A stretch of DNA of 21,844 bases from UBA1268 sp002694955. Lineage in GTDB: Bacteria; Planctomycetota; Planctomycetia; Pirellulales; UBA1268. The number at the start of each line of letters is the position of its first letter. Within the stretch, counting starts at the first letter, position 1. The notes beneath the pieces are model-generated. The model had not been told where the DNA came from and searched no databases. It worked only from the letters and a program-made list of their open reading frames with translations. The translations under genes and the position numbers were made by a program. The stretch covers positions 1-21,844 of the forward strand of contig JALCBP010000042.1 in assembly GCA_028066355.1 (NCBI GenBank). Direction: 5' to 3'. Positions 8,011-16,558 of this stretch are shown piece by piece.

Positions 8011-10341
8011 ATGCGAATACGGTCTGTCTTCTGTGTCGCTCGATTCGTGGGCGGGTTGCCGAAGGGCAGGCTTGCTGTGTTCATCGCTCTTTGCGCGCCC
8101 TGTGTGCTCTCGGAAGTGAACGCGGCAGAAACCGTCTCGATCGATCCACACACGTTTACGATTCAAGAAGGATATGAGATCGTTCAAGTTGCTGCGCCGC
8201 CATTGGTGAAACGACCAATGCACATGTGCTTTGACAACGAGGGTGTGCTGTACGTCACGGATAGTTCTGGCAACACTGACAAAGCCCCCATTCAATTAAA
8301 AGATCCACAGCATCGGGTGCTACGATTAGTTGATCGTGATGGTGATGGAATCTTTGATGAGTCCACGGTATTTGCTGATAAGCTGCCGCTTCCTGAGGGC
8401 ATACTTATTCATGATGGTTCAGTGTATGTCGGTGCGCCACCTCATATTTGGAAACTGCGTGATACCACTGGTGATCATGTCGCGGACGAACGGTCTGTAT
8501 GGTTTGATGGCGGTTCGATTGAAAATTGTGGAAACGATATGCACGGCCCGTATCGTGGACCCGATGGTTTTTTCTACTGGTGTAAAGGTGCCTTTGCTCC
8601 ACAGCAGCATCAGCTCACCAACGGCAGGACGCGGACCTCGCGTGCAGCCCATATCTACCGTGCACTTCCTGATGGGAGTCAGTTGGAACGAGTGATCACA
8701 GGCGGGATGAACAATCCTGTCGGTCTTGCATTCAGTACTACTGGCGAACGGTTTTTGAGTGGAACTTTTTTTGATCTTTCAGCACCAGGGCGACGAGATG
8801 GAGTTTTGCACGCCGTTTATGGAGGGGTGTACGGTCGGAAGAATCCACGTGTGCTCGCACCACATCCTGCCACAGGTGACCTGCTTCCTGTTCTGTCGCA
8901 CCTCGGGCCAGCAGCTCCATCAGGGATTGTCATGTCACAGAGCTCTGCCACGGGGTTATGTGGCGACCTGATCTGCACAGAGTTCAATACTCGACGTCTT
9001 TCCAGGCATCAACTTTCCCACGCCGGTTCATCCTTTAAGTCGAAAGTAAGCACGTTTCTTGAGAGTGATCAGACAGACTTTCATCCAACAGACGTCATTG
9101 AAGATGCTGATGCCAGTTTGCTTGTGGCCGATACCGGCAGTTGGTACAAGATCTGTTGTCCAACGTCCAAGATAGCCAAGCCAGATATTCTTGGTGCAAT
9201 CTATCGGTTGAAAAAGAAGGATGTGGCCCAGGTCGAGGATCCTCGTGGTCTCGCGCTTGACTGGAAGAACCCACAGGTTGAGTGGCTATCCGACGAACGC
9301 CCGGCCGTTGTCACACGTGCTGTCGAGTGCCTGGCGTCTGAAGAAAATATTGAGTCGTTGTGTTTGTCGCCTGCACGGGTTTCAGCCATTTGGACGTTGC
9401 ACAGAATTCCTGGTCAGTCTGCACGTAATTGTGTTCGGCAAGGTATCAAGTCGTCAGACCCGGAGGTGCAAGTGGCTGCGATTCAAAGCGTGGCGCTCTG
9501 GCGAGACAAGAATGCCGTGACACTCCTGATTGATGTGCTCTCTACAATTGATGATCCACATGTTCTGCGCGTGTCAGCGATGGCGCTTGGCAGAATCGGG
9601 CAGGCTCACGCAACAGTACCGCTGCTGGAGTGCTACTCAGAAGATATGGACCCCTTTCTGAAGCATGCTCTCACGTATGCGATCTATGAGATTGGTGAAC
9701 TGAACGATTTGCCAAAACAACATCCAGTGATCAAGCGTGTGCAACGCATGTTGAAACTCGACAGGACAACCATCCCCTCTGCGAAATACCCTGAGATTGA
9801 ATTTGTACAAGCGGATAAGCCGGGCCCCAGAGCGGTCGCGAGACAAAAAGAACAACTCGACACATTGGCAGCGTTTCTGCCTCAAGGAGATGTGCAGCGG
9901 GGTGAAAAACTGTTCCACAATCGTGAGCGGGCCAAATGTGTAACGTGCCACCTCAAGGGTACAGCAGGTGTCAGGCTTGGCCCTGACTTAACAAGAATCG
10001 GTGCCATTCGAAGTAGACGTGATCTCTTGGAAGCGATTGTACTTCCGAGTGCATCTATTGCCCGCTATCACGAGACTGTGAATGTAGTGACGCACGACGG
10101 GAAGGTCGTCTCGGGGCTACTCGTCAAAGAGAACACCAATGCGATGTTTCTCGCATCAGCAGAAGGTGCCATGCAAGCAGTTGCGTACACAGATATAGAC
10201 CGCGCGAGCTACTCGAATGTTTCATTGATGCCTGAGGGATATGAGAAAGTTCTGACACCTCATGAGATTGCAGACATCGTGGCGTATTTGAAAGCAGATG
10301 TTTCAAGGCCTGCTGGTTCCAGTCAACCAGCCGGCGAATGA
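8011..10341 (+). CDS. PVC-type cytochrome c: propeller dehydrogenase-like domain, HEAT repeats, C-terminal haem domain
   Basis: 776 residues from the ATG at 8011; a TTG at 7951 or GTG at 7954 would add about 20, without a better ribosome site. A signal peptide (LAVFIALCAPCVLSEVNA, 21-38) follows a long n-region. Residues about 45-400 are the 'membrane-bound dehydrogenase' propeller common in Planctomycetota and Verrucomicrobiota (compare TIGR02604), with VLYVTDSSG, a calcium-loop-like DRDGDGIFDE (108-117), NDMHGPYRGPDG (175-186) and LLVADTGSWY. HEAT-like helices span about 430-560. The haem domain (TIGR02603-like) has C643-V-T-C-H647, LGPDLTRIG and a probable distal ligand Met740 in SLMPEGY. 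The role is probably electron transfer coupled to oxidation of a sugar or alcohol; the substrate is unknown. It lies 72 bases after the DMFase-like gene and 12 bases before the next sulfatase, so it is probably co-transcribed with that gene. Confidence 0.9.
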   Translation: MRIRSVFCVARFVGGLPKGRLAVFIALCAPCVLSEVNAAETVSIDPHTFTIQEGYEIVQVAAPPLVKRPMHMCFDNEGVLYVTDSSGNTDKAPIQLKDPQHRVLRLVDRDGDGIFDESTVFADKLPLPEGILIHDGSVYVGAPPHIWKLRDTTGDHVADERSVWFDGGSIENCGNDMHGPYRGPDGFFYWCKGAFAPQQHQLTNGRTRTSRAAHIYRALPDGSQLERVITGGMNNPVGLAFSTTGERFLSGTFFDLSAPGRRDGVLHAVYGGVYGRKNPRVLAPHPATGDLLPVLSHLGPAAPSGIVMSQSSATGLCGDLICTEFNTRRLSRHQLSHAGSSFKSKVSTFLESDQTDFHPTDVIEDADASLLVADTGSWYKICCPTSKIAKPDILGAIYRLKKKDVAQVEDPRGLALDWKNPQVEWLSDERPAVVTRAVECLASEENIESLCLSPARVSAIWTLHRIPGQSARNCVRQGIKSSDPEVQVAAIQSVALWRDKNAVTLLIDVLSTIDDPHVLRVSAMALGRIGQAHATVPLLECYSEDMDPFLKHALTYAIYEIGELNDLPKQHPVIKRVQRMLKLDRTTIPSAKYPEIEFVQADKPGPRAVARQKEQLDTLAAFLPQGDVQRGEKLFHNRERAKCVTCHLKGTAGVRLGPDLTRIGAIRSRRDLLEAIVLPSASIARYHETVNVVTHDGKVVSGLLVKENTNAMFLASAEGAMQAVAYTDIDRASYSNVSLMPEGYEKVLTPHEIADIVAYLKADVSRPAGSSQPAGE

Positions 10342-10353
10342 AAGATACTTTTT

Positions 10354-11832
10354 ATGTTTTGGCACAGAATCATCAAGTCCTGGAATTTTCTCAAACAGAT
10401 GAGCGTTCTGGTGATAGTTGCCTGTATGGCAAATGTGTCCGTGTACGGAGCCACTGAGCAGAAACAAAAGAAGCCGAATATATTGTTCATCGCAATTGAT
10501 GATCTAAATGACTGGACGGACATGCTTGAGGGGAATGCTCGGGCCCGCACTCCTCATATGGACACGCTCGCCTCAAAAGGCATTGTCTTTACCAATGCCC
10601 ACTGTGCAGCGCCGTGTTGTGGCCCATCACGATCTGCCATTATGAGTGGAATCAGGCCATCAACTTCCGGGAACTACATAAATAAGAATTCTTTGACCCA
10701 TAATCCAATTCTGAATAAAGCGGTGCTTCTGCCTGAGTTCTTTCAGCAGCACGGATACTACGTGAGCGGCGCAGGCAAACTCTTCCACGGCTACCACTTT
10801 AATTATGAGGTGAAGGGTCGAGGCTTTGATGAGTACTATCCGAGTAAAACACAGGATCTTCCATCATTCGAAGGACTCAAGTTTTCATCGAAACTTCCCT
10901 TGGGTGGGTGGTCGAGAACAGCCGACTGGGGGGCTCTCCGTCCAGATGTCACTGTGGATGACCATCCTGATGGGAAGACAGCAAATTGGGTAGAAGGAAA
11001 ATTGCTTGAGGGGCAGTTGCAGGAACCGTTTTTTCTCGGTGCTGGCATCTTTGAGCCTCATCTGCCGAATTACGCACCGCAGAAGTACTTTGATCAATTC
11101 CCCTTGGAGGACATCAAGCTTCCTGATGGTTTCCTTGAGAATGATCTCGATGATGTGCCAGCTGCCCATGCCAAGATGGCCCACAATCCGTGGCTCAAAA
11201 GAATTCGCGAAATGGGGCAATGGAAGCCCGCAATTCAGGCGTACCTAGCATGCACAGCAATGGTTGATGACCTCGTTGGTCAGATTGTTGAGGCACTCGA
11301 AAAGTCCAAGTATGCCGACAACACCATTGTCGTTTTGTGGAGCGATCATGGGTTTCATCATGGTGAAAAAGGTCGCTGGGGAAAATATTCTCTGTGGGAA
11401 AGAGCAACTCGGGTTAATTGCATTTGGGTTGTTCCCGGTGTGACCGAGGCGGGTTCGGTTTGTAGTAAGCCGGTCAACCTACTTGATATCTATCCGACCC
11501 TGGCTTCCTTAACTGGCTGCGAGCCACCTGCGAAACAACTTGAAGGGAATGACCTTTCAGTATTAATGAAAGACCCCGAGGCTCCGTGGGACGAGGCAAC
11601 AGTTACCACGTTTGGATATAAGAATTATGGCGTTCGGTCAGGTCGGTATCGGTATATCGTCTACGAAGATGGTTCTGAAGAGTTGTATGATCACACCAAT
11701 GACAAATGGGAGTGGGAGAACCTCGCAGACAATCCGCAGTTTGCTACGGTCAAAAAGGGTATGCGGAAATGGATTCCTGTTCACCATGAGCCACCAGGGC
11801 CCACCTACAAACCGCCGAAACGGCAGTGGTGA
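10354..11832 (+). CDS. Iduronate-2-sulfatase-like exported sulfatase
   Basis: 492 residues. The signal sequence is MFWHRIIKSWNFLKQM then SVLVIVACMANVSVYGA; a start at Met16 (10399) is possible. Visible type I sulfatase features are PNILFIAIDDLNDW with metal ligands D49-D50, the canonical formylglycine motif C89-G-P-S-R93 followed by SAIMSG, GKLFHG (141-146) and SDHGFHHGEKGRWGK (330-344) with D331-H332. The DDLNDW, GK.FHG and DHG..HGEK set marks the iduronate-2-sulfatase branch, which removes 2-O-sulfate in glycosaminoglycans; marine bacterial relatives act on several sulfated glycans, so the substrate remains open. The C-terminal segment YEDGSEELYDH is shared with the gene at 19804, indicating paralogy. 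It starts 12 bases after the cytochrome stop, consistent with translational coupling. Confidence 0.93.
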   Translation: MFWHRIIKSWNFLKQMSVLVIVACMANVSVYGATEQKQKKPNILFIAIDDLNDWTDMLEGNARARTPHMDTLASKGIVFTNAHCAAPCCGPSRSAIMSGIRPSTSGNYINKNSLTHNPILNKAVLLPEFFQQHGYYVSGAGKLFHGYHFNYEVKGRGFDEYYPSKTQDLPSFEGLKFSSKLPLGGWSRTADWGALRPDVTVDDHPDGKTANWVEGKLLEGQLQEPFFLGAGIFEPHLPNYAPQKYFDQFPLEDIKLPDGFLENDLDDVPAAHAKMAHNPWLKRIREMGQWKPAIQAYLACTAMVDDLVGQIVEALEKSKYADNTIVVLWSDHGFHHGEKGRWGKYSLWERATRVNCIWVVPGVTEAGSVCSKPVNLLDIYPTLASLTGCEPPAKQLEGNDLSVLMKDPEAPWDEATVTTFGYKNYGVRSGRYRYIVYEDGSEELYDHTNDKWEWENLADNPQFATVKKGMRKWIPVHHEPPGPTYKPPKRQW

Positions 11833-11863
11833 TGGCAGGTGTAAAATTTTGAGGCGATGTGAC

Positions 11864-11905
11864 ATGGGCTACTACGAAGCAAAGATGTACCTGTCTGCCA
11901 TGTAA
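11864..11905 (+). other. 13-codon mini-frame in the sulfatase leader
   Basis: ATG at 11864 to TAA at 11905 encodes MGYYEAKMYLSAM. GAGG lies nine bases upstream, and the frame sits in the 112-base gap between two sulfatase genes. An inverted repeat (ATGGCAG at 11832-11838, CTGCCAT at 11895-11901) flanks most of it. It may be a chance frame, a leader peptide, or part of a weak hairpin separating the two cistrons. Confidence 0.15.
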
Positions 11906-11944
11906 TCCTCAGGTCAGATATACGGACTTTAATTGGAGCGAAGA

Positions 11945-13633
11945 ATGAAGAGTGTTGTAAGAACAAATCAAATGTCATTTTTGAGTGTGCTTGTTCTGGT
12001 TGGAGTAAGCATTTTTGGTATGCGTTGCTATGCTGCTGCACCGAATATTCTCTTCATCGTTTCTGACGATCATGGCTGGGGAGACTTGCCGTCCAACTGG
12101 GACGATACTGAAGTACATCTTCCAACGCTGGATGCTCTGGCACGTAGTGGCGTGCGGTTTCCGAATTACCACACTGTTCCGCTTTGTGGTCCTTCTCGGG
12201 CATGCATGTTTACCGGACAGTACTCAACTGAAAACGGTATGTGGCGTGGCCCCGGTAGTCAGCCGCTTGGGTCACCCGGGTACCGGGGAATTAAACGAGA
12301 TGTGAAAATGCTCTCTGAGTATCTTTCTGAGGCCGGTTATGCAACGGGTGCCTTTGGGAAATGGCATCTTGGTTCTCTTGAGGGCGAAGTTCCAAATGAT
12401 CGTGGGTTTGATGAGTTTCACGGTTTTCTAGGCGGTGCACACCCATATTGGATTAGTGGTTCTCGTTCCAAAATCATGCACAATCGTGACCATGATCCTC
12501 TAGCAAAGGGGCATGCCACCGAGTTGTTTACTCAATGGGCAGAAGACTTCATTCGAGAGAATGCCGGTAAAGAATCCCCTTTCTTCTGTTATCTGGCCTA
12601 CAACGCGGTGCATGGCCCACTCCGCGTCGAGAAGTCAAAACCAGCCTCGGCGCCAGAGGCCTGGGTGAAAAAAGCACTTGATCGTGGGGTGAGTTTTCTT
12701 CGGAGTGACTATGTTGCGATTCTCGAACACATGGACCACAACATTGGTCAACTGGTCAGTGTGTTAGATGAGCTTGGTGTTGCTGAAAATACGCTCATCG
12801 TTTTCGTCAGTGATAACGGTGGCTGCACCATGGAGGAAGGTGCTGCTGGCGGAAGGTTTCCCGGGAACAATGGTCCACTACGAGGAGGGAAAGCCACAAC
12901 CTATCAGGGTGGGCTCAATGTTCCTTTTCTCGTGAATTGGAAAGGCAAAATCCCTCAGAGCGGCCTCGTGTCTGATAGTCACGTGATGCACTGTGATGTC
13001 TTTTCTTCATTGTTGGATGCAGCTGGGCTCTCTGTTCCCGAGAGTAACGGAAAGAATCCTGTTCGAGGGATGTCTCTTTTACCTCACATGCTTTCAGATG
13101 GAAAAACGTCAGTTCCAGAGCGGGCCATGATTTTTGAACTATGGGGAAATATTGGTGTTCGAAGGGGCGACTATAAGTTGTGGGCCAGTGTCGGACGAGA
13201 TTATTCTCCAGATTGGGATGCTCTGGCGGCTGAAATTTCTCAAAAAGATCTCGAGCTCTTTGATCTTCAGCGTGATGTTGCTGAAACGAAGGACCTGCGG
13301 ACAGAACACCCTGAGATGTATGCATCACTGAAGGCCGAGTTAATCGATCATTTGTCCAGCATTAACGCAGACTATCCTTTAGTTGTTTTGTCAGATGTCA
13401 AAAGCAAGGCGATGCCAAAGCAACAAAAGCGGTCGAAAACTATCCCGCCGAAGGAAAGGTCGCCAGAAAAATTTTTTCAGGCTCGTGATCGCAACAGTGA
13501 TGGTGAAATCACACTTGAGGAATTCATTGGCAACCCTGATGGACGGAATGTTGCAGCACTGACCAAACGCTTTCAGCAATTCGATGCGGATGGCGATGGT
13601 GCACTTGTCATTGATGAATTAAAGAGCAACTAG
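11945..13633 (+). CDS. Exported sulfatase with C-terminal EF-hand pair
   Basis: 562 residues from the ATG at 11945, which has a GGAG ribosome site six bases upstream; an in-frame TTG at 11933 overlaps that site and is rejected. A signal peptide (MKSVVRTNQMSFLSVLVLVGVSIFG, cleaved near 30) precedes PNILFIVSDDHGWGD with metal ligands D41-D42. The active site is C81-G-P-S-R85, followed by ACMFTG. Further motifs are GKWHLG (138-143), YNAVHGPL (219-226), SDNGG with D290-N291, and LRGGKATTYQGG (312-323). After a Lys/Gln/Pro-rich linker (485-508), two EF-hand loops occur at 515-526 (D515, N517, D519, T523, E526) and 547-558 (D547, D549, D551, V555, E558). It hydrolyses sulfate esters, substrate unknown. 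The calcium module is on the C-terminus here and on the N-terminus in the two esterases, suggesting a shared accessory role. Confidence 0.93.
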   Translation: MKSVVRTNQMSFLSVLVLVGVSIFGMRCYAAAPNILFIVSDDHGWGDLPSNWDDTEVHLPTLDALARSGVRFPNYHTVPLCGPSRACMFTGQYSTENGMWRGPGSQPLGSPGYRGIKRDVKMLSEYLSEAGYATGAFGKWHLGSLEGEVPNDRGFDEFHGFLGGAHPYWISGSRSKIMHNRDHDPLAKGHATELFTQWAEDFIRENAGKESPFFCYLAYNAVHGPLRVEKSKPASAPEAWVKKALDRGVSFLRSDYVAILEHMDHNIGQLVSVLDELGVAENTLIVFVSDNGGCTMEEGAAGGRFPGNNGPLRGGKATTYQGGLNVPFLVNWKGKIPQSGLVSDSHVMHCDVFSSLLDAAGLSVPESNGKNPVRGMSLLPHMLSDGKTSVPERAMIFELWGNIGVRRGDYKLWASVGRDYSPDWDALAAEISQKDLELFDLQRDVAETKDLRTEHPEMYASLKAELIDHLSSINADYPLVVLSDVKSKAMPKQQKRSKTIPPKERSPEKFFQARDRNSDGEITLEEFIGNPDGRNVAALTKRFQQFDADGDGALVIDELKSN

Positions 13634-13661
13634 AACGACTTGGTTGAAGTAGGTAGACAGC

Positions 13662-14861
13662 ATGCGGGCGTATCATTTTTTGATCTCAGTTGTGGTGGCT
13701 TGGAGTTGTGGTTTCTATTCCATTGGTCTTGGCCAGGAAGGTGCCTTGCCAGTAACGACAGATCTACATGCTCATGGGCTGAATGAGCAGCAGTTTGATT
13801 CGCTCGCTGATATTATGCAGCAAGCTGTTGACCAGCAGGCCATCGCTGGGTGTTCGTTTCTTATCGTGCATAGGGGAGAGGTCGTTTTTCGAGAGGCGTT
13901 TGGGTTTGCAGATGTTGAGTTGGAGCGAGCCTTCACTACGAATGAATTGGTTCCAATCGCTTCTGTCTCGAAGCCAGTTCTCGCCAGTGTTGTTATGGCT
14001 CTTGTTGATCAGGGGAAGCTGACACTTGATGATCCGGTTGAAAAGTATTTGCCTGAGTTTAAGGACATGAAAGTGAAGGGCGGGGAGCCTCTTACTCGCC
14101 GGATGACGATTCGGCACCTTCTTTCGCACACAGCTGGCTTCTGGGGAAACAAGAGAATCAGTGCTGAAAAGCTTGATCTGATACGAAACTTTCAGCGACC
14201 ACTTGGTGAAGCTGTCAGTCGTATGGCGACGTATGAGCTTGAGTATCAGCCAGGAACAAAATTTGTTTATTCAGGTTCCGGGTTTTGTGTAGCAGGACGT
14301 GTTGCAGAAGTTGTGCTTAATCAGTCACTTGAGCAGATTGCTCAGGAGGTGTTATTTCGTCCCCTGGGATTAAGTCATACAACGTACCTACCGTCAAAAG
14401 AAATTCGAAAGACTGTGCCGACGGCATACAGCAGACAAAGCGGTGGTGTGCTGGAAAGACAACCATCTCGCACCGGCGGAGAGCTTCGTTTTATTCTGCC
14501 AGGTGGATCACTCTTTACCACACTTGACGAACTGGCCGCATTCGGGGTTATGCACCTTGAAGATGGCATGTGTCATGAGAAACAAATACTTTCAAAGAAA
14601 TCGATTGATGAGATGCGGAGGTTTCAGTCGCGTCAAACGGCGACACGAAGGTACGGGCTTGGCTGGTTTTGCGATGACATTGATGATCAAGGCTTGGCAG
14701 ATCGTGTGTATCACGGTGGTGCGATGGGAGCTTATCTTGTCGTTGATCGGAAGCGCGAACTAATAGGTGCATTTCTCATACATCAGCCGGGGCAAGAGGT
14801 TGCGGGGTTGAAAAACAATCTTTTGCAGCATGTTGGTAAACTCTTCGCACCATTTGAGTGA
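13662..14861 (+). CDS. Exported serine hydrolase, class C beta-lactamase / penicillin-binding-protein-like
   Basis: 399 residues with a signal peptide (MRAYHFLISVVVAWSCGFYS, cleaved near GLG-QE). The beta-lactamase fold motifs are all present: SVSK with nucleophile Ser101 and Lys104, the Tyr203-Ser-Gly motif inside FVYSGSGF, and H351-G-G in place of KTG. RHLLSHTAGF (151-160) is also typical of Pfam Beta-lactamase (PF00144). The family covers class C beta-lactamases, D-aminopeptidases and broad carboxylesterases (EstB-like). Length and the HGG motif fit an esterase or peptidase at least as well as a true beta-lactamase. In this locus, removal of acyl groups from a polysaccharide is the simplest guess. 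It lies 28 bases after the EF-hand sulfatase and so probably shares its message. It should not be called a resistance gene on this evidence. Confidence 0.9.
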   Translation: MRAYHFLISVVVAWSCGFYSIGLGQEGALPVTTDLHAHGLNEQQFDSLADIMQQAVDQQAIAGCSFLIVHRGEVVFREAFGFADVELERAFTTNELVPIASVSKPVLASVVMALVDQGKLTLDDPVEKYLPEFKDMKVKGGEPLTRRMTIRHLLSHTAGFWGNKRISAEKLDLIRNFQRPLGEAVSRMATYELEYQPGTKFVYSGSGFCVAGRVAEVVLNQSLEQIAQEVLFRPLGLSHTTYLPSKEIRKTVPTAYSRQSGGVLERQPSRTGGELRFILPGGSLFTTLDELAAFGVMHLEDGMCHEKQILSKKSIDEMRRFQSRQTATRRYGLGWFCDDIDDQGLADRVYHGGAMGAYLVVDRKRELIGAFLIHQPGQEVAGLKNNLLQHVGKLFAPFE

Positions 14862-14936
14862 TGTTTTTGTTCAACGATTTAAGACCACGGATTTTCTCAA
14901 TCACAACTGGTCTATGAAAGAGTGGGGGGAAGTTTC

Positions 14937-16490
14937 ATGAAGTTTGTTGTTGGTTTGATCATCGGGCTTTGGGCATCAGCGCTGGTGGCAGCTGATCAGC
15001 CTAACATTCTCTTTATTATCGCCGACGATGCCTCGCGGGATAGTTTTGGTGCATATGGATGTCAGTATGTGAAGACGCCTGGTTTTGATCGAATTGCGAG
15101 AGAGGGCGTGCTCTTTACACAGGCATATAACTGCAATCCAAAGTGTGCTCCAGCACGTGCCTGCCTGCTAACAGGTCGTTACTCATGGCAGTTGGAAGAA
15201 GCTTGTAATCACAATCCATTTCTGTCTGAAAAGTGGAAGTTTTACCCTTATCTGCTTGAGGAACATGGCTATGCAATTGGCTTCACTGGCAAAGGGTGGG
15301 GGCCAGGTATCTGGAAGACCGAAGATGCTGGCAAAAGCCGCAAGGCGGATAATCCAGCAGGGCACCCTTGGAATCAGCTTCAGAAGAAGCCGCCGTATAA
15401 GGGAATCAGCAGTATTGATTATGCAGCAAACTTTGAAGCATTTTTAAAGGCAACACCAGACGACAAGCCGTTTTGTTTTTGGCTTGGAACAAAGGAGCCG
15501 CACCGAGGGTATGGGTTAGATAATTGGAAGCTGGACGGTCGAGATCTCGCTGATGTCGTTGTTCCCGAGTACTATCCTGACAATGAAACTATTCGGGGTG
15601 ATCTTGCTGACTATGCCATTGAGGTTGAGTGGTATGACAAGCACATCGCGCAAGCGCTCAAGCATCTTGAAGTTCACGGTAAGCTTGAGAATACGCTGGT
15701 TATCGCAACGTCAGACCATGGCATGCCGTTTCCACGGGTCAAAGGGCAGATATACGATGATGGGTTTCATGTTCCGTTTGCTGTTCGTTGGGGTGATCGT
15801 ATCAAGCCTGGTCGTACGGTAACCGATTTCATTACCTTTCCGGATCTTGCACCAACGCTGTTGGAAGTCACCGGGGTGCCGCTGGATGATCAGATGACAG
15901 GAAGTAGTTTTTTGCCACAATTAGTGGCCGCTGATTCTGGCAGGATTGATGCAGCGCGAGATCACACCCTTTTAGGAAAAGAAAGACATGATATCGGTAG
16001 GACTGATGGAGAACTCCTTTCGGTAGCCTACCCATCACGAGCCCTCCGTAATGATCGATATTTATATATTCGTAACTTCGAGCCACAGCGCTGGCCGGTA
16101 GGTGATCCCGAATACGGACTGCTTAATTGTGATGACTCACCAACAAAACAATTTCTGACGAATCTGACTCAGGGTGATGCTTCCAATGAATGGTACGACA
16201 TGAGTTTTGGGAAGCGTCCTGCTGAACAGTTGTTTGATATGCAGAACGACCCTGACTGTGTTCGAGATTTGGCAAGTGATCCAGCATTTGCAGGCACTCT
16301 GAGCCAACTCTGGCTCCAACTAAGGACTGAACTTGAGGCTCAGGGTGATCCCAGGGTTTTGGGGCGGGGCGAGATTTTTGATTACTACCCAAATTGTCGA
16401 ATCGATCGGCAACAGAAACTGTATGGCAAGCCAGACTATGACCCCGTGAAAATATTCAAGGAAAAATTTGAAAATGATTTCTCCGATTAG
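14937..16490 (+). CDS. Sulfamidase (heparan N-sulfatase)-like exported sulfatase
   Basis: 517 residues from the ATG at 14937, preceded at about five bases by the purine-rich GGGGGAAG; an in-frame GTG at 14922 is just upstream of that site and is rejected. The signal peptide is MKFVVGLIIGLWASALVAA. Motifs are PNILFIIADD (D30-D31), the active site C70-A-P-A-R74 followed by ACLLTG, GTKEPHRGY, and SDHGMPFPRVKGQIYDDG with the metal-binding Asp-His. The DHGMPFPRVK and DDG(F/I).VP segments and the KEPHR block resemble sulfamidase, which cleaves N-sulfate from glucosamine; relatives also take O-sulfates, so the substrate is not fixed. GKGWGPG replaces the GKWHLG of other branches. This is the last gene of the plus-strand run; its stop faces the convergent protease gene 68 bases away. 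Confidence 0.92.
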   Translation: MKFVVGLIIGLWASALVAADQPNILFIIADDASRDSFGAYGCQYVKTPGFDRIAREGVLFTQAYNCNPKCAPARACLLTGRYSWQLEEACNHNPFLSEKWKFYPYLLEEHGYAIGFTGKGWGPGIWKTEDAGKSRKADNPAGHPWNQLQKKPPYKGISSIDYAANFEAFLKATPDDKPFCFWLGTKEPHRGYGLDNWKLDGRDLADVVVPEYYPDNETIRGDLADYAIEVEWYDKHIAQALKHLEVHGKLENTLVIATSDHGMPFPRVKGQIYDDGFHVPFAVRWGDRIKPGRTVTDFITFPDLAPTLLEVTGVPLDDQMTGSSFLPQLVAADSGRIDAARDHTLLGKERHDIGRTDGELLSVAYPSRALRNDRYLYIRNFEPQRWPVGDPEYGLLNCDDSPTKQFLTNLTQGDASNEWYDMSFGKRPAEQLFDMQNDPDCVRDLASDPAFAGTLSQLWLQLRTELEAQGDPRVLGRGEIFDYYPNCRIDRQQKLYGKPDYDPVKIFKEKFENDFSD

Positions 16491-16558
16491 ACGTAGTTCA
16501 CGAATCGCTTCTGAAAGAGACTTTCACTTGCTGTAAGAGTTGTCTGTGTGTGATCAGG

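Noticed and set aside
7651..8295. Minus-strand open frame of 214 codons
   Set aside because: It lies antisense across the end of the DMFase-like gene and the start of the cytochrome gene, both with strong family motifs. Its translation has no signal, domain or recognisable motif.
12915..13328. Minus-strand open frame of 137 codons
   Set aside because: It is fully antisense to the EF-hand sulfatase. The translation is rich in His, Gln and Ser without a domain, and the plus-strand reading is clearly the gene.
16513..16525. Short hairpin GAAAG-AGA-CTTTC between convergent genes
   Set aside because: A five- to six-base stem without a T-run is too weak to call a terminator.
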